Assembly (NCBI RefSeq): GCF_002736205.1
Contig: NZ_CP024091.1
Span: 1,922,001-1,986,000 of the forward strand
DNA: 64,000 nucleotides
Direction of reading: 5' to 3'
Origin: Pedobacter ginsengisoli
GTDB lineage: Bacteria > Bacteroidota > Bacteroidia > Sphingobacteriales > Sphingobacteriaceae
The position numbers and the translations under genes are program-made. Under the pieces are notes generated by a model that ran no database searches, had not been told where the DNA came from, and saw nothing but the letters and a program-made list of their open reading frames with translations. This document shows, one piece after another, positions 56,924-64,000 of this stretch; position 1 is the first letter of the stretch; each line of letters begins with the position of its first letter.

Positions 56924-57979
56924 CTAGCGCGCAACTTTTAAAAAATCCCAGGGCATTTTAGATGCAGATCTCTTTTGTTCCTCTACAAGGAACTTAGCAA
57001 TCTGATTTAATAAATTCTCGTTTTCACTTACGGTTTTATCTCCAAGAGCCATTAATTTTTCAATATTCGCCGGACTGGCCGCGTCCAGTCCTTCTTTAAT
57101 ACTTTCCAAACTTCCGGGTTCTATACGTACATAATTCTTTTCTTTACCTGCTGAGTGAAAAAGCTGTTGTAAAAAGAAATCACTGGTTTCGGCCACCCCA
57201 CTCATCATAATATCTATTAAGGCAGGTACAATAGCCATAGCACTGCTCTTTTTAAAATGATCATAATCATAAGATCTTTTAGAGCGTCCGGTTCCTAACG
57301 AAAGTAAATGAATATCATTAATCCTGGTTTGGTTAAACGCCTTAGTAACTTCTATCAAACCACTTAATGCCGGATTTGTAGCAAACACTCCCCCATCAAG
57401 TAATGGATACCGTACATTAGCTATTGAGTGTATTTCGGCCACACTAAAATAAGTGGGGGCTGCCGAAGTTGCTCTGCAAACATCTTTTAAATAAAAATCG
57501 CGCACGTCACCACGTACAATAGCATTTTGCTGCCTAAAAAAGTGAGTTTTACGCAACTCAATATTATAAGCACTTATAATACAAGGTTTAATGAGCTGAC
57601 TCAGTTTGGTTTTTCCAAAATACTTTTTTAGTACCCCCTCAAAAATCTTACTGTTATATCGTTCGCCAGCCAGGCCAAATTTTGCCCTTAAGCGTTTAAA
57701 GAAACTCATCTTAAAAATTTCATTACCATGCTCCAGATACAGATCCAATGCTTCCTTGGCCGAAAACCGCGGTCGGGTTGGATGATCCTCAGAAGGGCAA
57801 AGCAATAAACAGGTTAAAATACCACCCGTACTTGTTCCTGCAAAAAAGTCAAAATAATCAACAATAGCTGCTGCCGGATCTTTGCTTTCCTTCTTTAACT
57901 TTTCCTCTAGAGCAACTAAAAGCATCCCCGGAATAATTCCTCTTATCCCGCCACCATCTATAGAAAGGATTTTCTTCAT
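56924..57979 (-). CDS. Patatin-like phospholipase
   Basis: A 351-aa cytosolic patatin-family lipid acyl hydrolase. The oxyanion-hole motif is GGGIRG (9-14), the nucleophile is Ser50 in GTSTG, and the partner Asp195 sits in DGGVFATNP. No signal peptide or membrane segment is seen. Related patatins act as phospholipases, and some serve as effectors of CBASS defence (CapV), but no cyclase, CapW or other defence gene adjoins it, so a lipid-metabolism role is more likely. Confidence 0.9.
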   Translation of the reverse strand: MKKILSIDGGGIRGIIPGMLLVALEEKLKKESKDPAAAIVDYFDFFAGTSTGGILTCLLLCPSEDHPTRPRFSAKEALDLYLEHGNEIFKMSFFKRLRAKFGLAGERYNSKIFEGVLKKYFGKTKLSQLIKPCIISAYNIELRKTHFFRQQNAIVRGDVRDFYLKDVCRATSAAPTYFSVAEIHSIANVRYPLLDGGVFATNPALSGLIEVTKAFNQTRINDIHLLSLGTGRSKRSYDYDHFKKSSAMAIVPALIDIMMSGVAETSDFFLQQLFHSAGKEKNYVRIEPGSLESIKEGLDAASPANIEKLMALGDKTVSENENLLNQIAKFLVEEQKRSASKMPWDFLKVAR

Positions 57980-58220
57980 AATACAATTGGGTTGCAGTAA
58001 ATATACTTACTTATATTTTATTGCAAAACTTACCTGCGTATTTACACAGTTGTTAAAAAAATATCCAATTATTAAGTTTGTATTAGCTATTTGGTTAATA
58101 CAAATGCGAATTGTGCAGGCCTCTTTAGTACTTTGTAACCAGCACTACAATTTGAAATGTAATTATTAAAAATATCAATCACGCCTCTCAAAATCAATTA
58201 CAAAATCACCTCCCTATGAG

Positions 58221-58253
58221 AAAAACAAAAGCCGGATTGAACCCCGGCTTTTG
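58221..58253 (-). terminator. Intrinsic terminator for the VOC gene
   Basis: A 10-bp perfect stem (58226-58235 with 58244-58253; CAAAAGCCGG). On the minus strand the stem is followed by TTTTT (58225-58221), directly after the VOC-protein stop codon. Confidence 0.88.
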
Positions 58254-58256
58254 CTT

Positions 58257-58679
58257 TTATTTAAAATCATAGTTTATCATCCATTGAATTCCGAATTTAT
58301 CGGTAAACATTCCAAAAAAGGAACCCCAAAATGACTTTTCAAGTGGTATGGTAACCACACCATCTGTTGATAATCCCTTAAACAACCTTAAGGCTTCCTC
58401 CTCGGTATCAGCACTTATAGAAATGTAAGAATTATTCCCCGGATTTAATGTTTGCCCCAATGATCTCAAAATATCTGTAGCCATTAATACGCTTAAATCA
58501 CCAATTGGCAGCGAAATATGCATAATCTTTTCCTGGTCTTCTGGCGACATCAGTTCACACTCAGGAATTTCTTTAAATCGGGTTAATGCCAGGAATTCGC
58601 CCCCAAATACCGATTTATAAAAATTAAATGCAGCTTCAGCATCTCCATCAAAGTTCAAGTATGAATTTAAAATTGCCAT
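58257..58679 (-). CDS. VOC/PhnB-like glyoxalase-fold protein
   Basis: A 140-aa cytosolic protein from the ATG at 58679 (a TTG and a GTG just upstream are in frame but poorer). It has the PhnB/VOC pattern: LNSYLNFDGDAEAAFNFYKSVFGGEF (residues about 3-28), the MHISLPIGDLSVLMATD strand, and a C-terminal GSFFGMFTDKFGIQWMINYD. The fold is a vicinal-oxygen-chelate dimer; the precise substrate is unknown. It is downstream of the DoxX gene with 24 bp between. Confidence 0.85.
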   Translation of the reverse strand: MAILNSYLNFDGDAEAAFNFYKSVFGGEFLALTRFKEIPECELMSPEDQEKIMHISLPIGDLSVLMATDILRSLGQTLNPGNNSYISISADTEEEALRLFKGLSTDGVVTIPLEKSFWGSFFGMFTDKFGIQWMINYDFK

Positions 58680-58703
58680 CACCAATCATTTAGGCAAAGT
58701 ATT

Positions 58704-59087
58704 TTAAAATGATTTTGCAATAAATAAGGATTCGTAGTTTTTACGATGATACCATGCTAAAAATAAAACCCCTAGTAATAAAAATGCACCGCCCCCAATG
58801 CCTGTAGGATCCAGAAAAACATGAAAAAGCACAATATTTATTGCGACCGGGAATATCACAACATTAGCCAGTGTTACAAAACGGCCTGTTATAAAAGCAA
58901 GTCCACAAACAAGTTCCGTTCCTTTAATAAAGTCCATAAGGTAGCCGGTAGCATTAACCCCCAACATAAATGTTTTAATATCGCCATGAAGTTCCGGCTG
59001 CGGAAAAAGCTTAAAAAAATAAGCTACAGAACCAAATAATAGCAACAAGCCTACCAAGGTGCGGACAACAATAACTGCAATTTTCAT
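58704..59087 (-). CDS. DoxX/DoxD-like small membrane protein
   Basis: A 127-aa protein with four predicted transmembrane helices, ending in a charged tail (YHRKNYESLFIAKSF). The opening TLVGLLLLFGSVAYFF and GTELVCGLAFITGRFVTLANVVIFPVAIN regions fit the DoxX family. Such proteins are often linked to redox or thiosulfate metabolism but this member's role is unknown. It shares a minus-strand unit with the VOC gene. Confidence 0.75.
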   Translation of the reverse strand: MKIAVIVVRTLVGLLLLFGSVAYFFKLFPQPELHGDIKTFMLGVNATGYLMDFIKGTELVCGLAFITGRFVTLANVVIFPVAINIVLFHVFLDPTGIGGGAFLLLGVLFLAWYHRKNYESLFIAKSF

Positions 59088-59364
59088 AGTTTTTTAAGTT
59101 TTAGTTTTATTTTGTGAACATAAATTTACTCAATTTCTAATATTTTTTCGCCCCGTTTTTAATCGCTTTGTAACCGCTATTTATATTTTAATTTTTTAGT
59201 GTTAATTTAGTGTAAACAGTATATAAATTCTCACTTTTACTGAGTATGTTTAACATTACTAACTTACAGCTATAATCTATTTTTTTGAGAGGCAGCGTAC
59301 GACAATATTAGGGGGTAATTAAGACATACTTTTTATAAAAAAATAACAAAACTTAGATTAAATA

Positions 59365-59988
59365 ATGCATTCTAAACAATTCTCCTGGCAAATTGCCTGG
59401 GATTATCCACCATTTAGGTTAAAACTAATACTAGGAACAATTATACTTATAGGAATATTATTATTTATACCGCAGTTTTTTCATCACATAGAATTAAGAG
59501 AAGGTGTCATATTAAACGACTGGGTATTGAAAAGAATACCTGCTGTTGATGTTTCCCTCTACATATTTATCATACTTTACGCATTGATTATCCTGTTCCT
59601 GATCAGGATGTCAACAAATACATCTATCTGCTTAACTGCACTGTGGACATTCATATTTTTATGCAGTGCCCGCATTTTAACCATTACATTGGTACCTCTT
59701 AATGCTCCAACAGGTATTATAGAACTGGCCGATCCTTGTTCCATTCTCTTTTACAGATCAAATGTAATAACGAAAGACCTTTTCTTTTCGGGCCATACCG
59801 CTACTTTAGTTATTGGTGGCTTATGTATGCAAAGAAAAAGAGATAAAATCATATCCTTTACGGCCGCTGTAATTGTTGGCATATTACTGCTTGTACAGCA
59901 TGTACACTATACTGCCGATGTTATTGCCGCTCCTTTTTTTAGCTGGATTTGCTGGTATCTGGGTAAAACTATAGCTAAAACCTATTGA
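59365..59988 (+). CDS. PAP2-superfamily, sphingomyelin-synthase-like membrane protein
   Basis: A 207-aa polytopic protein (about six helices). The C-terminal PAP2 signature is FFSGHTATL, with His144, and HYTADVIAAPFFSW, with His181 and Asp185. The H-x3-D spacing and the preceding RILTITLVPLNAP stretch (about 103-115) resemble the sphingomyelin synthase (PAP2_C) family, not the broad PAP2 phosphatases. With the ceramide operon at the window start, a role in adding a phospho-head group to ceramide (for example ceramide phosphoethanolamine) is likely but unproven. It overlaps the end of the convergent M16 gene by 7 bp. Confidence 0.75.
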   Translation: MHSKQFSWQIAWDYPPFRLKLILGTIILIGILLFIPQFFHHIELREGVILNDWVLKRIPAVDVSLYIFIILYALIILFLIRMSTNTSICLTALWTFIFLCSARILTITLVPLNAPTGIIELADPCSILFYRSNVITKDLFFSGHTATLVIGGLCMQRKRDKIISFTAAVIVGILLLVQHVHYTADVIAAPFFSWICWYLGKTIAKTY

Positions 59989-61265
59989 AAAGCCTGCCTA
60001 CCCAATTGCTCATCACCCAGATATAACCAAATTCCACCCTTTGCATACTTTGCAAAGGCTTCGCGTATCTGTTCAAGCGTTACTTTGTCAATATTACTAA
60101 GCATGTCTTCTTCCAGCTTATAACCGCCTAATATTTCAGCCTCACCAAGATCCTCAACAATAGAACTTGAGCTTTCCTGATGCCTGTAATACCTTAAACG
60201 ATGGTCTTTTTTAATCCCATCTAGAAAAGTCTGACTGTAACGTCCGCTCTTAATACTATTATAAACGGCTACCATTGCCTGAAACGACTTTTTGGGCTGC
60301 GTAGTGCTTACATACATTGATGTATAAGGTAACTGCTGCATTTTTATAGTAGCTCCCGGAGCGTAAGAAAGACCTTGTTTTACACGTAACTCATAATGTA
60401 AATTACCACTCAAAGCATTTATGGCAAGCATAAAGGGCGCGTAATCAGGGCTACTCATCATCGGAGCATTCATAACACAGCTTATGTAGTTTGTAGCCAG
60501 ATCTCTTTGTTCGGTAACCAAACGCTCCCCTTCAATTGTCGTTCTAATAGGAATATTTGGAATATACTGTTTAGCAACAATTCCTTTAAACGCCTCAGCT
60601 ATCCTTTTCTCCAGGTCTTCTTTAGTTATTTTACCAGCTACAACTAAAAACATTTTGCTTTTATTTAACAGTTCTTTATGGTAATAGTTAGCAACACTAT
60701 CCGCCGTAAAACCATTAACCGTTAAATCTTTACCCTTAGGGTCGGTACTATACTGGCTATCCTTAAATATTGCCTCCATAGACATTTGATCAATCCGCGA
60801 CTCCGGAGAGGCATGAATCTGATAAATACCTGAAATGATTTTTTCTTTAGTGGACTGAAACTCTGTCTTATCAAAAATCGGATTGGCTACAGCATCAGAA
60901 AACAACTTCCAGCCCTGATCAAAATACTTCGAAATACAGTTCATACTAATTGTTCCGTAGTCGGTTCCAGACGATCCTCCTATATCAATACCATACTCAT
61001 CTGCCAGTTCCTTATAATCATCAACACTATAATTCTTTGTACCACACGAGGCTGCTGCGGACAGCGCAAGGTTTTCTATACCTGCCTGCGCCGGACTATA
61101 ATTCATTACCCCTCCCCTAAAATACATACTCATACTGATGGTTTCTTTTTGGGTAGGCCTTAAAATTACCTTTAAACCATTCACATCAAATGATACAGCC
61201 TTGGTTTGAGATTTAGCTGAAAAAAGAAATAAAGCAAAAATGAAAGTTAATATATATGATTTCAT
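59982..61265 (-). CDS. M16-family protease, inactive-type subunit
   Basis: A 427-aa exported M16 protein (signal peptide about 1-19) with two M16 domain halves. The position that should hold the zinc motif HxxEH reads GIENLALSA, so the catalytic ligands are absent. Its partner encoded 13 bp upstream has HLYEH, so this is probably the non-catalytic half of a heterodimer, as in the PqqL-like/processing-peptidase pairs. It overlaps the convergent PAP2 gene by 7 bp at its 3' end. Confidence 0.88.
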   Translation of the reverse strand: MKSYILTFIFALFLFSAKSQTKAVSFDVNGLKVILRPTQKETISMSMYFRGGVMNYSPAQAGIENLALSAAASCGTKNYSVDDYKELADEYGIDIGGSSGTDYGTISMNCISKYFDQGWKLFSDAVANPIFDKTEFQSTKEKIISGIYQIHASPESRIDQMSMEAIFKDSQYSTDPKGKDLTVNGFTADSVANYYHKELLNKSKMFLVVAGKITKEDLEKRIAEAFKGIVAKQYIPNIPIRTTIEGERLVTEQRDLATNYISCVMNAPMMSSPDYAPFMLAINALSGNLHYELRVKQGLSYAPGATIKMQQLPYTSMYVSTTQPKKSFQAMVAVYNSIKSGRYSQTFLDGIKKDHRLRYYRHQESSSSIVEDLGEAEILGGYKLEEDMLSNIDKVTLEQIREAFAKYAKGGIWLYLGDEQLGRQAFQ

Positions 61266-61278
61266 CAGTTCAGAGATT

Positions 61279-62640
61279 TTATTTGAAGAATTCTTGAGGT
61301 TTTACAGCGTCAACACTGTTTTTATTGATAATCATGCCTGCACAAAAAGGTTTACCTTTAATGTATTTGCGCACGTAATTAAGCAAATCGGCCCGGGTTA
61401 TCTTATTCAAATTTTCTTCGTAATGGGTATAGTAATCAACGGAGGCCGATGCCCACCAGAAAGAGAGCAAATGGGCATAATCTGAAGTTACTTCCCTGCG
61501 TTCGACCTGAGATATAGAAAGTAATCGTTTTGCACGTTCAATCTGAACTTCCGACAGGTAATCATCCTCATCCCATAGTGCAATCTGCTTTAGCACTTCT
61601 TCATAACATTCCTTAATTTTGGCCGGATTAGGGCTTACCATAAAACTAATTGGCCCAGTGTACTTCTGTGTATAGTAATTTACGCTTGCTTCTTGCGCTA
61701 ATCCGGAATTGATTAAAGCTTTTTTAAGTTTTGACCCATTCTGATTTACAATAAATGAAAACACATCGGCCGCATAAGTGGCCGGAATATCATTACGTGT
61801 ATCTGGTCCATGCCAGCTAAAAAGCATATAAGGCACAGGCATTGTGGTCGATTCGATTATGTAATAATCATTTTTAGTGAGTGGCTTAAATTCTGGGATA
61901 GGCCACTTTTTGAATGGATCAAATGGCGACGCCTTCCAGCTGCCAAATATTTCTTCGGCACTTTTAAATGCCTCGTTTACTTTTACATCACCCGCAATTA
62001 CCAGAACCGAATTGTTAGGCCAGTAGTATTTATTCTTTATTGAATCCATTTTTGAGGGCGTTGCCGATAGGATTACATCATGATTTCCAATAACATTCTT
62101 TCTTGAATAATTATCTCCCCACATGTGCCTTTTGTCGGCATCAATTAAAGGAAAAATCGGGCTCGACTCTTGTCTAGTAAACTCAGCATTTACAATTTCA
62201 TTTTCCATTGCCATATCTTCCTTAATAAATATAGGGTATCGAATGGCTGAGTTCATAAACTTTAAACCCGGTTTCAGGTTAGCTGAAGGAAGCGTAAAAT
62301 AATAGTTTACAACCTCCTCTCTGGTATTTGCATTCGAGGTAATTTCAAGCTCATTGCTTCTCTTGGTAAAGCTTTCGAAATTTGGATAATCCTTATTTGC
62401 TTTAAAGAACAAATGCTCATAAAGATGGCTTAACCCATTGTAGTCATCAGACTCTGTAAACGATCCGTTTCTGCAAGCCATTTCAATTGTAGCAAGGGGA
62501 ACAGTATTGTCAGTAACCACTAATATTTCAAGTCCGTTTGGTAATTTCTTGAAATACATATTATCAGCTATTTTTTTCTGAGAAAAAACAGAAATACAAC
62601 TCATTACGAGGGCTATCGCAAGTAAAAATTTAGAGCGCAT
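61279..62640 (-). CDS. M16-family zinc metalloprotease, catalytic subunit
   Basis: A 453-aa exported metallopeptidase (signal peptide about 1-20). The inverzincin motif HLYEH is at 72-76, and the third ligand candidate, Glu153, lies in MENEIVNAEF, giving the expected 76-residue spacing. It probably degrades peptides in the periplasm with the inactive subunit encoded downstream. A pair of inverted repeats lies upstream (62710-62821). Confidence 0.92.
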   Translation of the reverse strand: MRSKFLLAIALVMSCISVFSQKKIADNMYFKKLPNGLEILVVTDNTVPLATIEMACRNGSFTESDDYNGLSHLYEHLFFKANKDYPNFESFTKRSNELEITSNANTREEVVNYYFTLPSANLKPGLKFMNSAIRYPIFIKEDMAMENEIVNAEFTRQESSPIFPLIDADKRHMWGDNYSRKNVIGNHDVILSATPSKMDSIKNKYYWPNNSVLVIAGDVKVNEAFKSAEEIFGSWKASPFDPFKKWPIPEFKPLTKNDYYIIESTTMPVPYMLFSWHGPDTRNDIPATYAADVFSFIVNQNGSKLKKALINSGLAQEASVNYYTQKYTGPISFMVSPNPAKIKECYEEVLKQIALWDEDDYLSEVQIERAKRLLSISQVERREVTSDYAHLLSFWWASASVDYYTHYEENLNKITRADLLNYVRKYIKGKPFCAGMIINKNSVDAVKPQEFFK

Positions 62641-62709
62641 ATAGTTAAAATTGATATACCAGATTAACTATACAAATACGGGTAAATCTTTTAATTTAAC
62701 AAATTTTTT

Positions 62710-62744
62710 CATAGTAGATTGCATCTTCTTCTTCTTCTACTATG
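62710..62744. repeat. Short inverted repeat
   Basis: CATAGTAGA (62710-62718) pairs with TCTACTATG (62736-62744) around a CTT-rich loop. There is no T-tract on the plus side and A-runs on the minus side, so it is not an obvious terminator. Confidence 0.6.
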
Positions 62745-62758
62745 GCTTTACTTTGCTC

Positions 62759-62821
62759 TTGGGGTGCTTAAGGGTCAACTGCGTATTATGGTAATATTTA
62801 GTTGACCCTTAAGCACCCCAA
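62759..62821. repeat. 22-bp inverted repeat
   Basis: A perfect 22-bp stem (62759-62780 with 62800-62821; arm TTGGGGTGCTTAAGGGTCAA) with a 19-nt loop, between the beta-barrel gene and the M16 protease gene. It may end the beta-barrel transcript or be a dispersed palindromic element. Confidence 0.85.
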
Positions 62822-62853
62822 AGGCAAGATAAAGGCAGGTGCTACTGTCGATA

Positions 62854-63420
62854 TTAGAATATTTTAAAACCTACTGAAAGATTAAATATCCCTGTTTTCT
62901 CATCAAGGCCTTTATTAATCTTTGTTAGCCCCCTGCTGTATCTGGCATCAATAGTTAAACTCCCTATATCAACACCTGCATTAACTACACCACCGGCTGT
63001 AAACTTTTTATAATCGAACTGGGCTGGTCCGGCGGCTTTATTTAGAGAATAACTTAAATCAGGCCCTGCAGATATTCTAAAGTTCAATGCCTCTGTATTA
63101 ATGATTTTGTAACCTACCATTAAAGGGATATTAACCTGTTTAAATTTAGGGGTGTATACTTTTGAATTGTAAGAATACTCGCTTTTAAAGGCAGTATAAT
63201 TTAACTCCGGCTGAAAATACAATGCATCGCCAACTCGGGCAAAAACACCAATATTATAACCCGCTTTACCTTCCTTCTCTTTTACTTCTTTAAAACTGGT
63301 TGGCAATGTTGCATAATTAATTCCGGCTTTTAGTCCAAAATTAACACCAGATTGTTGCGCTTTTACTGAAATACTTACCATGATTATTGCAATCATTAAA
63401 TAGAACTTGTTTGTTTTCAT
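62854..63420 (-). CDS. PorT-like outer-membrane beta-barrel protein
   Basis: A 188-aa exported protein: signal peptide (about 1-21, VKAQQ), then FGLKAGINYATLP and a pattern of alternating strands (PELNYTAFKSEYSYNSK, FRISAGPDLSYSLNK, LTIDARYSRGLTKI) typical of the Bacteroidota porin-family/PorT-like barrels. The C terminus ends in Phe. No specific cargo can be deduced. Confidence 0.8.
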   Translation of the reverse strand: MKTNKFYLMIAIIMVSISVKAQQSGVNFGLKAGINYATLPTSFKEVKEKEGKAGYNIGVFARVGDALYFQPELNYTAFKSEYSYNSKVYTPKFKQVNIPLMVGYKIINTEALNFRISAGPDLSYSLNKAAGPAQFDYKKFTAGGVVNAGVDIGSLTIDARYSRGLTKINKGLDEKTGIFNLSVGFKIF

Positions 63421-63567
63421 ACTTGTCTGTGTTGTTAAAATAGTTGTTTATTTTTTTGTGATTTGATAGTATGACAACTCATTCTGTGTTTACCCCTATC
63501 CCTTTAAAAAAATGTTTTTAATGACATTAAGATGCCATTAGCACCCTTCAAATACCCCAAACAATAC

Positions 63568-63575
63568 TAATTTTG
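63568..63575 (+). promoter_or_regulatory. Putative TAnnTTTG promoter box
   Basis: TAATTTTG matches the Bacteroidota -7 consensus exactly, 20 bp before the methyltransferase ATG. A TTCA at 63547-63550, 17 bp upstream, is a weak -33 candidate. Confidence 0.45.
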
Positions 63576-63595
63576 AAGGAATAGAATTCCTAAAA

Positions 63596-64000
63596 ATGAA
63601 AACAGATTATTCCAGTAAAGCAACCAATGAAGAAATTAAAGAGAGATTTGATAACGATGTAGAACGTTTTTCGAACCTCAACACAGGTCAGCAAACAACT
63701 TTAGATGCACCACTAACCATGGAGCTTTGTACAGAGGCAGCAAAATATATTGTTCCCAATGCCACAGAGCTTTTAGATATTGGTTGTGGAGCCGGTAATT
63801 ATACCCTAAAAATGCTTAGCAAGATCCCAAATCTGAATTGTACGCTAAATGATCTGAGCTTACCAATGCTAGAGCGGGCCAAACAAAGGGTATCAGCTCA
63901 AACTAACGGTACGGTAACTACCGTTCAGCTAGACATGAAGGAGCTTGATTTACAGGCAGAGAAATATGATATTATACTTGCAGCAGCCACTTTACATCAT
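63596..64000 (+). CDS. Class I SAM-dependent methyltransferase (3' end beyond the window)
   Basis: A partial gene; 135 codons are present with no stop before the window end. The SAM-binding motif I is LLDIGCGAGNYTLKML (about 63-78), followed by motif II-like TLNDLSLPMLERAKQR and AEKYDIILAAATLHH. The N terminus is short and cytosolic. The substrate is unknown. Its start is the only ATG with a plausible promoter nearby. Confidence 0.85.
   Translation, partial: MKTDYSSKATNEEIKERFDNDVERFSNLNTGQQTTLDAPLTMELCTEAAKYIVPNATELLDIGCGAGNYTLKMLSKIPNLNCTLNDLSLPMLERAKQRVSAQTNGTVTTVQLDMKELDLQAEKYDIILAAATLHH

Noticed and set aside
56924..57979. Patatin as a CBASS (CapV) defence effector
   Set aside because: No cGAS/DncV-like cyclase, CapW or other defence gene is adjacent; neighbours are unrelated.

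Overview
The window looks like chromosomal DNA of a free-living Bacteroidota, most likely family Sphingobacteriaceae (Pedobacter-like). The reasons are an AT-rich sequence, a SusC/SusD pair, a type IX secretion (T9SS) sorting domain and a PorP/SprF protein, several promoters of the TAnnTTTG type, a bacterial ceramide operon, and many secreted c-type cytochrome and DUF1080 proteins. I see no rRNA, tRNA, CRISPR array, insertion sequence or prophage.

Layout. (1) 0.4-3.7 kb: a tightly coupled sphingolipid operon (serine palmitoyltransferase, a GNAT-fold candidate ceramide synthase, a candidate 3-keto-ceramide reductase). A PAP2/sphingomyelin-synthase-like membrane protein at 59.4-60.0 kb could add the head group. 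(2) 3.7-6.3 kb: exonuclease VII (xseB, xseA) and an LD-carboxypeptidase on the minus strand. (3) 6.4-22.3 kb: a large cluster that looks like an extracytoplasmic oxidative sugar or glycoside pathway. It has a DUF6807 protein, DUF1080 (3-keto-disaccharide hydrolase) proteins, a Tat-exported Gfo/Idh/MocA oxidoreductase, a sodium:solute symporter, and three large propeller proteins carrying c-type haem domains. CAATCG-type dyads precede three of its transcription units, and an 84-bp near-perfect palindrome lies at its divergent centre. (4) 22.3-39.3 kb: a complete sialic-acid utilisation locus with outer-membrane SusCD uptake, sialidase, sialate O-acetylesterase, hexosaminidase, NanT-like transporter, NanM-type mutarotase, NanL lyase and AGE epimerase. 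A divergent GntR/FadR regulator has matching operator dyads at both ends of the intergenic region. (5) 39.3-43.3 kb: a fused trehalose-6-phosphate synthase/phosphatase convergent with a GH15 enzyme. (6) 43.5-45.9 kb: a MacB/FtsX-type permease behind a tandem operator. (7) 46.0-51.8 kb: a surface-structure locus with a mini T9SS protein, PorP/SprF, a 1092-residue collagen-like fibre protein with 65 uninterrupted Gly-X-Y triplets, and small secreted proteins. (8) 51.8-64.0 kb: mostly housekeeping and miscellaneous genes (HD phosphohydrolase, Gfo/Idh/MocA enzyme, DNA polymerase IV, beta-barrel proteins, patatin, VOC protein, DoxX, an M16 protease pair), ending in a methyltransferase cut by the window edge.

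The strongest candidates for under-described biology are the haem-linked 3-keto-glycoside-like cluster with its operators and palindrome, the ceramide operon together with the SMS-like enzyme, and the T9SS/collagen fibre locus. Enzyme names rest on motifs and context that I read by eye; no database search was run.
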